Assembly (NCBI RefSeq): GCF_905475465.1
Contig: NC_062253.1
Location: 1,674,001-1,738,000, forward strand
From: Pieris napi
Lineage: Eukaryota; Arthropoda; Insecta; Lepidoptera; Pieridae
Direction of reading: 5' to 3'
DNA: 64,000 nt
In this document: one piece after another, positions 11,346 through 19,888 of the stretch
Layout: the number at the start of each line of letters is the position of its first letter
How positions within the stretch are numbered: position 1 is the stretch's first letter
The notes under the pieces: generated by a model
The model's database searches: none
What the model saw: only the letters and a program-made list of their open reading frames with translations
Told to the model about the DNA's origin: nothing
Program-made: the position numbers and the translations under genes

Positions 11346-11565
11346 AAGTCTATGCACCATAGATTAGTAGCTGAATTCATATCCGGCGTTGGTATCAGCG
11401 CCATCTGCCGTAGTCTACGCCTATTGCCGATATGGGAAAATGTAGGGAAAATAGCAAACGCTTTCATAGTGTAAGAGATTGCTTCCCCTTTATTTATTTC
11501 GAACTCTTTGAGAATAGTTATACATAGTAAGTATACATTTTATAGCAAGAACATTAATTTTAATG
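11346..11565. other. unassigned intergenic sequence
   Basis: Contains 'gttggtatcagcgccatctg' and no recognised gene. Confidence 0.35.
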
Positions 11566-11760
11566 AGCAGTGGTTGCCTGATTCAGCGTGCGACTCTCAT
11601 CCCTGAGGTCGTAGGTCCGATCCCAGGTGGTGCACCAATTGACTTACTATGTGAACATTTATCATTCAAACGGTAAAGGAAAACATAGCGATCACCTACT
11701 TGTCTATTAGATTGACAAATGATCACGAAACAGATACAGAAATCTAAGGCCCAGACTGAA
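11566..11760 (+). repeat. SINE-A with internal deletion
   Basis: Head 'ttcagcgtgcgactctcatc' and 3' part 'gatcacgaaacagatacaga' are intact, but the segment between 'aaggaaaaca' and 'gatcacctact' is deleted. Confidence 0.8.
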
Positions 11761-11824
11761 ATATAATAATAATACATAAGCTATAACATACATTTTAAAT
11801 ATTTTCATTTTTGTTTTTTTACAG

Positions 11825-12000
11825 CACACTAGATAGCAGCAGCCAGTTGTTCAAGTTGTCTTCCAACATAGACCTCCCCTTGTGGTTTACTCTCGTCTCT
11901 TACACGAGCTGATCTCCATCCTTCGGGCAGATCGTCTTCTCATCTGTTTATTTGACAGTCTCTTTCCCTTCTCCCTTCTCTGAGATACCATTCTATGACG
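11825..12000 (-). pseudogene. RTE-like LINE C-terminal remnant
   Basis: On the - strand one frame reads RRERDCQINR, a stop, EDDLPEGWRSARVRDE, then YVGRQLEQLAAAI. The pattern RW-EDDL followed by a Trp/Arg-rich tail is the usual C-terminus of RTE-like LINE polyproteins. The Trp of 'RWEDDL' has become a stop codon here. Confidence 0.55.
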
Positions 12001-12189
12001 TCCTTCGACCTCATGATACGACCTCAGTTCAAGTCCATTAAGTTTTTAATTTTGGTTAATACATCGCATTTTTTCCTTATTTTTGTGGTATCTGTCACAC
12101 CTCCGTATGTTCAACATACTACGTTCCATGTGCCGTTGACAAACTGTAAGATTCTGATTGTTTTTGCTAGGATTGGCATCCCTAAAGTG

Positions 12190-12700
12190 GGGATTAGACG
12201 GGTGACTAAAGCCGCACGATTTTTGCCGTGCGGCTAAAATCGACCGTCTAAATGACAATTTGCCTAGGTCGCAAGTGACTAAAGCCGCAAGCCCCAAAGT
12301 TGAGTAGCATCCGACTTTTGCGGTGCGGCGTACCGACCGCATGCGACTGGTGACTAAAATCGACCGTGTAAACGATCAGATGCAGGCGATCGCCCGCCAC
12401 ATGAGAGTGTTTTCCGCGCACGTTGTTCGTACAAATCGTTACCCATGAATAAAAATAATACAATTCAGCATATTATATATTCTTTTTTTTTTAGTTTTTT
12501 TATTCTTGCAGCAATTCTTGAATAATCAATCGACTATTTCGATTCCGGAACGAGCAGCCATTCTACTCAACATTTTGAAAGAAAATGACCGAGCCGCATG
12601 CGATTTTAGTCACCTGTGTAAATAGGCAAGCGATGCGTCTTGATGAGGCGATTTGTGAAGCGACTAGCCGCACGGCAAAAATCGATCCGTGTAAATCACA
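12190..12700. mobile_element. TIR element with nested GC hairpins
   Basis: Left part GGGATTAGACGG ... 'cgatttttgccgtgcggct' and right part 'gccgcacggcaaaaatcg'...'ccgtgtaaatcac' are inverted copies. Between them 'gtgactaaa' with GCCGCA/TGCGGC hairpins recurs (12,202; 12,277; 12,351; 12,610 inverted). No coding capacity. Superfamily unknown, target duplication not clear. Confidence 0.55.
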
Positions 12701-13160
12701 CGTGAGACACGGTAACATAGTTTAAATTCAGGTAATTATTAATATGTTGTTAAAAACAGAATCATTATCTATGGTATAAAATTAAAATCTAAATTTAAAC
12801 CATCACCTTTCACAAACAAAAAAAAACATAAAACCTCTTTTGTTTCTACGAGATTCGATATTCAAAAACTAAAAATAACTTCAGCTTCTAGACTTTGTAC
12901 TGATACAATCTACCGTAGCACCGTAGCATTCACTATGATTTATCACCTTGGCCCCTATTGTAATTAAGGTTTTATTGAAGCTAAAAATACACACAAAGCC
13001 TCATTCGTAGAAGTGTTGATTTAATTATACTTAAAAGGAGTATTAAGAATATCCATAGCCCTTAAAAGCTTTAAGCCCACGCCACATTCACTTAGTTAAA
13101 TGTATATAATAATTTTTAATGATTTTTTCCTTAGGTAAATATTTGAGCTTTTTTGTATAT
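12701..13160. other. unassigned intergenic sequence
   Basis: AT-rich. No feature recognised. Confidence 0.4.
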
Positions 13161-13165
13161 ATGTA

Positions 13166-13355
13166 TTTTTTTTTTTAAAAGACAATTCACACCAATTGAC
13201 CTAGTCCCATGCTAAGCTGGTGAAGCTTGTGTTATGGGTACTAGGCAACGGATATACATACATATTATAGATCGATGTTTGTCTCAGCCGGGGATCGAAC
13301 CCGGGACCCATGGTTTCGCAGTCAGGGGTACTAACCACTAGACCAATGAGTCGTC
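13166..13355 (-). repeat. SINE-B with internal deletion
   Basis: Same head and A-tail as the other SINE-B copies, but about 65 bp between the 'atagat' tetranucleotide tract and 'cgatgtttgtctcag' are missing. Confidence 0.8.
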
Positions 13356-13662
13356 AATATTCTGTCTTTGGATTTCTTTTTATATCTTAAATATAATTGT
13401 ATTTTGTTTATGTTAGCTGTTGGATTACGAAATAAATAAATTAGTAAACTTTCTTAGCAAGAACCATGTAACGGACAATGCGTTATAGTATTTTGAAAAA
13501 CAAGTGAATTTTGAATATTTTCCGTTAATCCTATACATACATTATACACACACAGAAATGAAGTGATAATGCTATAATAATAACGGAGGAACAGCGTACT
13601 AAAATATTTTCATAACCGCTTTAAAAATATTAAATGAATTCTGGCTTATATCAGTGGATTCA
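13356..13662. other. unassigned intergenic sequence
   Basis: No feature recognised. Confidence 0.35.
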
Positions 13663-13925
13663 GAGCAGTGTCTAGTGGCTTCAGCGTGCGACTTCCTTGA
13701 GGTAGTAGGTTCGATCCCAGGCTGTGCACCAATGGACTCTATATGTGCGCATTTAACGTTCGCTCGAACGGTGAAGGAAAACATCGTGAGGAAACCGGCT
13801 TGCCTTGGACCCAATAGTCGACGGCGTGTGTCAACTGATCACCTACTTGCCTATTAGATTTACAAATGGTTATGATACAGAAATCTGAGGCCCAGACCTA
13901 AAAAGGTTGTAGCGCCATTGATTTC
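13663..13925 (+). repeat. SINE-A, near full length
   Basis: Head 'agtggcttcagcgtgcgac', B-box 'ggttcgatccc', end 'gttgtagcgccattgattt'. Open frames on both strands over it are translations of the SINE and not genes. Confidence 0.85.
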
Positions 13926-14645
13926 TTTATATCAATCGATTCATGTCGAGGAAACTCAATAATATCTAATTCTCCATTGTTTGATAGAACTCCCGAGTTC
14001 CCCGTTTCGAGTTTATTACCTTCATAAATGTTATGTTAATAATAGAAAAACAAAACGTTAATACAAACACCTGGTATCAGTCACTTTGTCGAACAGGAAG
14101 TTTAAACTATGTTAGAGGCTTACTTTGACCTCAAAAGACTGTTCGAACAGTTGAAATTCCACTAAATACATAGAACTGAGATAAGCTAAGTTTCTCCGTG
14201 CCTTATCAACTATATATTTAGTTAGTAATACAGGTTTTCGTTGTTAATATGTTTAATAAATTAAAATAAAATAATAAATATTATTAACATGAAACTTATG
14301 GATAATCCTTTCTTGTGATGATTACGAGGTTAATATTTGACTCCAGCTAAAGCCAAGCTTACGTTATCCTTAACTAAATTATATTTTAATTAACTAAATA
14401 TGGTTAGTTTCAAAGGTGTGTTTATATTGAAAGCGTTTTAAAACTTTATATAACCAACACACAAATTATTCTATACAGAAATTTACAATACTCTTACCCT
14501 ACATAGTAATAATAACGAAATATTGATAAATAGAAAATTAAAACAAATGTAAAGTTTGGAAACCTTAAATGCTGGCAGCATTTCTTCGATGTATTGCGAT
14601 ACTTGCTGGAAATTAAATTTATTTAATTGTAATATATAATAATAA
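13926..14645. other. unassigned intergenic sequence
   Basis: About 0.7 kb without recognisable features. Confidence 0.4.
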
Positions 14646-15026
14646 CTAACAGACCGGCCAAGCGTTGCTGTGGCTAAAGTTTTTGTTATATTACATAGCT
14701 GTAGTAAACTATTCAAGGGAAACGGTAGGAGAACACCAGTCATGGGGACCACCACGCTTTTTTTGGTGGTTATGCCATTAAATTGTAGCTTATGTGAAAC
14801 GTTGGTACTTTCAACATAGCGCCATCTGTTAGAATTGTGACTATTAAATAATAAACAAATATTTTGCAATAAAATAATATTGCGGGTATAAATTGAGATG
14901 TAAGCTATCCTATCTTTTAAGTTAGATCAAACTGCACACGGTGTGCAAATTTGATTGATATCGGTTCGGTAGTTTAGGAGTCCATAGCGGACAAACAACG
15001 TGACACGTAATTTATATATATTAAGA
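14646..15026 (-). mobile_element. Non-autonomous Helitron-like element
   Basis: On the - strand it starts TCTTAATATATATAAATTAC after an A and ends GCTTGGCCGGTCTGTTAG before a T. The terminal CTAG has mutated to TTAG. The 128-codon frame inside (14,483-14,869, -) overlaps its edge and is spurious. Confidence 0.6.
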
Positions 15027-15039
15027 TAAATTTTAAAGC

Positions 15040-15322
15040 TTTGGCCTAGTGGCTTCAGCGTGCGACTCTCATCCCCTAGGTTGTAGGTTCGATCTCCGCC
15101 TGTGCACCAATGGACTTTCTTACTATGTGCGCTTTTAACATTCGCTCGAACGGTGAAGGAAAACATTGTGAGGAAACCGACATGTCTTAGACCCAAAAAG
15201 TCGACGACGTGTGTCTGGCACTGGAGGCTGATCACCTACTTGCCTATTGGATTAAAAATGATAATGAAACAGATTCAGAAATCTGAGGCACAGACCTAAA
15301 GAGGTTGTAGCGCCACTGATTT
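15040..15322 (+). repeat. SINE-A, near full length
   Basis: Head 'ggcctagtggcttcagcg', B-box 'ggttcgatctcc', tail 'gttgtagcgccactgattt'. It lies 13 bp from the Helitron to the left. Confidence 0.85.
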
Positions 15323-16300
15323 TTTAATAAACTTGAGTCTTAGAGAATTTTGTAGAACATTGTGACTACGAAATGTTTGTGGTCTAGCCAAAAATATTTC
15401 GTAGTAAATAAAATTACGACAAAATAACGTCGGTGCCTATTCTCCGCTGTTACTATAACCATGACCCAAAAACCCTTCATTGTCAAAAGCCGACTTTAAT
15501 ATCACCTGAATCTAAAACGCAAAGAAACAAATTCATAACTCAATTTGAGCTTTATGACTAAAGTTCTAAGACTGAGTTTAGCGTCAACTTTGCTCAACGT
15601 AAAGTTGAATTGTCCCCAAGCCGCAAAGTTCCTTTGTCTAGCTTTATCACTCATTATCCTACTTATAAAGTGGCAAAGCGTGTATCGGGATGACATGATA
15701 ATCTTTATAAATATAAAAGCCTGTTTATACCTGTCTATAGGGCCTTAGTACCTTTTTAGGAGCCTACGCATACGAATGACACGGCATCGTAATACGACTT
15801 GTAAGAGAATTGACCATGCCAGTTAGTTTCAGACTTCATGTGTATTTATATTTATATTTTATTACTTATATTTATATTTTTTGTCATTAAATTTTTCTAT
15901 TTTTTTGTCATTAAGTTTAATATAATATGTACATATTTTATATACTGTATGTAATTGTTAGTATTTCGTAAACCAGCACTGAAGATTCCACTAAAATGCT
16001 GTGTACAGATCTAATTGGACATTGAGAGTGTCCATCAGAAGAGCCTCTTGCCCGTTTTCTGAAACAAAAAAAAAACAATAAACGCGAAAGATGTTAATTC
16101 GAGTAAAAATTATTAACTCTGCGACTGATGAGATCATTTGACCAATATTTGGGGATAAAATCTTTATCGTTATTCACAATTCCAATTATTAAAGTAATAG
16201 ATTTATATCGAAAGGATTGAAGATTTATTCAAGATATCAAAATTCAATAAAACCGTCGTCCCGCAGTTTACGCAATAAATTATCTGAGACATTTATATTT
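15323..16300. other. unassigned; LINE-M scrap at 16,018-16,062
   Basis: Only 'attgagagtgtccatcagaa' plus 'gagcctcttgcccgtttt' is recognisable, the end of the LINE-M coding stub. The remainder is AT-rich with no feature. Confidence 0.4.
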
Positions 16301-16309
16301 TAGTTCAAA

Positions 16310-16470
16310 TAGATCCCACGAACAAAGGCTCTACCATCAAGTCGCGGTTATTCAATCACGAGCTTAGTGACTATTTGAATTAGTGTTAGTGTACGTTAGT
16401 CTTAAGTGCTAAACAGTGGTGAGTGGAAAACTAGAACACAAGAACAGTGTGTCTTAATAGAGACTGTAAG
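16310..16470 (+). other. possible non-coding first exon (weak)
   Basis: A relatively GC-balanced island ends in two good splice-donor sequences: 'aacagtg|gtgagt' at about 16,420 and 'gagact|gtaagt' at about 16,467. The preceding TTAGTG-rich text resembles insect 5' UTR exons. There is no ATG frame and no downstream exon in view, so this is a hint only. Confidence 0.2.
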
Positions 16471-17057
16471 TAGCGTTATTGGACACTTTCTTATGATAAA
16501 TATCCTTAATCCTTATGAGTAAATTAGGTTGGACTTAAATTACTTATTAGTCTTAAGTTAAGGCTAGATCGTAATGTTTGTGAGACACTGACACAGCAAT
16601 TCGTTCTAGGATAGGGCCTTGACATCCGATTAAAAAATATTATTATACCTACCCAATACCGCGTTACACGTTGCCAAAGGCGCATGTATCTTTATAAGTC
16701 ATTCGACACGTTTTTATGTGGTTGGGACATTATTATGTTGTTTATCTAAAAAAGGCGAAAAGGTAGGACAAGAAATAACACATAAATCATTTGCCGCCGT
16801 CTGAACGCTTACAACTTTTAACATACTTTTAATATAGTAGTAACAGTATTTATATCCAATACACAAATATACAGCACATTAAAATCTTTTTATTCCTTGG
16901 GTATATGTTCCATAAATAAGCCGCGAATACAGAATGGTAATTTATATGGGTTTATAGGGGGATACGTTCCTAGGTGCCAAAATATACACAAATATATAAG
17001 AAAATCAATTTTATTGATGTTATTGAACATTTTGATTATGTAATCATTATCCTCAGG
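16471..17057. other. unassigned; left part of pogo-like element
   Basis: From about 16,860 the text ('ataagccgcgaatac', 'atagggggatacgttcc') resembles the ends of pogo/Tigger elements and leads into the transposase remnant at 17,058. No precise end was placed. Confidence 0.35.
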
Positions 17058-17565
17058 CTAAGGTAATGGTTTGAAGAATTTTGTTATTTTCTCTTGCTTG
17101 GCAGTTTTTAATAGCTCCTTCAATTTAGACTGATACTCAGCAGTCGCATTAGCAATTTGCCTCTTAAAATTAAGACTTCGTTCCACAGATGGATCATTGT
17201 TCATAAAGAAATCGCAAAGCTCATTTGCCATTCATAAACCTTCACTAAGATTTTTCAGCAAATGTCACATTTTCAGTGCTAGTTGAAGCCTCTTCTTCAT
17301 TGGGCTGTGAATTTAACATTTCCTCCAAGTCGGTTTCAGTCAAATCTTCACCTTGCGATTCAAGCTATTCCTGAATGTCCCTTGATTCTATTTATTCGAA
17401 CCCATTTCGTCCTATTCCATTTGCAATTTCGGCTATGTTTGCAGTCAAAGTTTGAACTTGCACGGATTCTTCGTCATTTTCCGCAGTCAGAGCAGGCCAT
17501 AGTTTTTTCCAGCATGACTTTAATGTGTGTGGTTTCAGTTTTTCCAATGATGCATTTTGCCATGT
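17058..17565 (-). pseudogene. pogo/Tigger-like transposase, C-terminal remnant
   Basis: On the - strand the frame reads LKSCWKKLWPAL, then acidic IAEIANGIGRNGFE, stop, IESRDIQE, stop, LESQGEDLTETDLEEML and on to MANELCDFFMNNDPSVERSL after one frameshift. It ends AKQEKITKFFKPLP and a natural stop. 'LKxCWKKLWP' and the acidic 'ED-EELL-E--EELT' region are characteristic of the C-terminal part of pogo/Tigger DDE transposases, nuclear enzymes that cut and paste their element. The end QEKITKFF matches a PCNA-binding PIP box (Q-x-x-I-x-x-F-F), which Drosophila pogo transposase is known to carry. Two in-frame stops and a frameshift make it dead. The DDE catalytic part and the N-terminal CENP-B-like DNA-binding domain are absent here. 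Confidence 0.7.
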
Positions 17566-17589
17566 CAAATTTCTTCCAGCATTCCATAT

Positions 17590-17735
17590 TTACTTATTTG
17601 TCGAGAACCAACTATGGGGTCACCCGTCACCGGTACTATCTATCGCCAACTTAAATCTTTAATTAGCTATGCACTTGAACCCCATGGCCCAAGAGTCTCT
17701 ACTCTAAAGAGAACAAAATTGGGAAACAGTTATAT
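17590..17735 (-). pseudogene. REL-type LINE C-terminal fragment
   Basis: On the - strand it encodes the phrase RVETLGPWGS..., matching FGVETLGPWGSSA of the copy at 43,849-44,337, then LIKDLSWR and a damaged VTGD. About 50 codons remain. Confidence 0.6.
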
Positions 17736-17878
17736 TTGCACCGTTTATTAAAATTAAAAATCATATTATATTTATACACCCACAACCAATCATGCTTTAG
17801 TTTTATGTTAGCTTAGTTTAGTTTTATTATAAATTCATTTCTTTGTATATTTTCTGTCCGCGATGGAAGGATGGTGAC

Positions 17879-18060
17879 CAGCCTTGCGATTCTGTAACTC
17901 ACTTTTTGAACTCTTACAGCGGTTTTCGCAGCGGCCGCGGCGGTCGCGCTCAAATCAGTCGTCAAGCAGTCATTTTACGATTTGGCATTCTGATAAACAA
18001 TAAACTACAACCCCCCTTCTTATCAGAGTTCGAAAAGTGAGTTACAGAATCGCAAGGCTG
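17879..18060. mobile_element. MITE-P, complete copy
   Basis: The two ends are inverted copies: CAGCCTTGCGATTCTG + 'taactcac' at the left and 'gtgagttacagaatcgcaag' + 'gctg' at 18,060. The interior has 'gcggccgcggcggtcgcgc' and 'acaataaactacaa'. It is 182 bp with no coding capacity. The superfamily is not assigned: I see no convincing target duplication. Confidence 0.75.
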
Positions 18061-18939
18061 TTACCTTCTATAGTCCTTCAGGACTTCTATAGTCCTATTA
18101 TAGGCACCATCCTCTCACAAAGATGGTCAATACCAGCGTGTAAAGCCATAAAATATTGTGAAGAAGCAAATATATATATATATTACATACAGATATTCTA
18201 AAAGGTGTGTGTAATTGAAATCTGTATGAAAAGACACTTGAGTAATCAAAGTTAGTTCAAAATTTTAATTGCATGTAAGCTTATATCAGAGTTTTTAGTT
18301 TCGTGGATTCTGTAAGCGCATTTGTATAGAAAATGGAAAAGCGACGCGCCTTTTTGAGTAAATTTTATCTAGTCAAAGCTCACATCACTCTGGAAGTATT
18401 GAAACTGTAACACAATGAAGTTGTGACACTTCCAACCAAAAGTATTCTTATTTGTGTAAAGTCGAGAACAGATGAAAGGCAGGAATATTTGGGAAAGTGT
18501 AAGAAAATTATTCTTTGTTTATAACATATAACAGTTTATAAGATTATTCACATTTAAACACAAGATTCACTAATCTATAATATTAAAATTGAACGACGAT
18601 ATAACCTAACCTAACAATTAATTATGAATTCAACCGCGCAATGCAGACGCGGCCACAGACCAGTGAAATTGAAACGTGCTATAGACTATAAAAATGGCGC
18701 GCCTTCTAGGAAAAATAATAATTGAAACTCCTTCGTCATAGTTTCTATTTAAATACCTAAAATAAGTTTAAGGTATTTTATAAGTCGATTAAGTTTTTTA
18801 ATTTTTGACCGGTATTATAATAAAGATTTAAGTATTATATGCCATAGAATTGCGTTCACGTTCATAATTCAAATATTTCAGAAAATTAAAGCTTCTTTTT
18901 CTATGCCAATAAATGAATTTTTATAATAGTTCTGTTCAA
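18061..18939. other. unassigned intergenic sequence
   Basis: About 0.9 kb of AT-rich DNA. A short 'cctaacctaac' near 18,607 is too short to be a telomere-type repeat. Confidence 0.4.
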
Positions 18940-19065
18940 AATCACTTTTCAATAGGCGTGACCCATTTACGCTAAACGAATTTGTATTTAAATGATGTCA
19001 CGTGACCATGAGCAAATGTAATTCTCATACAAATGGGTCACGACTGTCGAAAAGTCACTTTGTCT
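18940..19065. mobile_element. Small palindromic element
   Basis: The left arm 'tcacttttcaataggcgtga' + 'cccattt' is matched by the inverted right arm 'aaatgggtcacgactgtcga' + 'aaagtgac...'. Arms of about 30 bp around a roughly 60-bp centre suggest a small MITE or a foldback. Confidence 0.55.
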
Positions 19066-19384
19066 CACTCAAAATATGTCTAATTAAAGTTTTACAATAC
19101 CTATTATTATCTATCTTCTCATCTGTTACATTGTCTCTGGTCTTTAAGAAACATTTACCATGACTTAGTATGTCAAAATGTCTAATTTGACACATTGTGA
19201 CATACAATTGACTCGTGTTTTGTTTTTAAAATATTAATTATGAACTAGTATATAAGAATCATCTTAATATATACGCATATGCTAGTAATTTTTGCATACC
19301 CGTATTTTCCCAATATTTTCTTCTAAACCTTGTAATAAACTATTATCATAACTACTTGCAGAAATACTGAAAGTCAAGTAAATA
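19066..19384. other. unassigned intergenic sequence
   Basis: No feature recognised. Confidence 0.4.
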
Positions 19385-19451
19385 AAAAAAATGTACGTGC
19401 GTACAAAGAACACATGTCAGAAGTGAAACATCTTTGTAAATTTATTATTAC
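19385..19451 (+). repeat. left piece of a MITE-S copy
   Basis: 'gtacgtgcgtacaaagaaca' followed by 'catgtcagaagtgaaac' is the beginning of MITE-S (compare 61,290-61,350). It is cut off by the 3' end of the CR1-like LINE. The other half may be the MITE-S sequence at 24,880-25,205. Confidence 0.5.
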
Positions 19452-19888
19452 TAAACAAACAAACAAACAAATCTTTATTTTTTCTCCACAATCTTACATT
19501 GATATTAACTAATATTAAGAAACAGATATATTGTCACAAGGAAACATTATAAGATTGTGAGAGACTGGTGACTGAACTAAGCAGGGCTTGTATCTCAGAC
19601 CACCAGCCTCTCCCCACATGGTGTAAAAAGTAACCAGTAACAAGAGTAAATTATTAATAAGGACATTTTACAGATGTAACATGGAGAAAAGAGGTACCTA
19701 ATTAAAATATGTAGGTGTGCAATCGCGCCGATATAACATCCGTGCTAATTATTATATATATTATTATATATATATATATATTAGTACTTAGATAAATATA
19801 TATATATTAGTACTTAGATAAATAGATAACAGTACTTAAATAAGTATAAAAATAAATAGTAAATCAAAAATAAGCTATAAATTGTAAG

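Noticed and set aside
18600..18625. CCTAACCTAAC as insect telomeric repeat
   Set aside because: Only two units, without extension.
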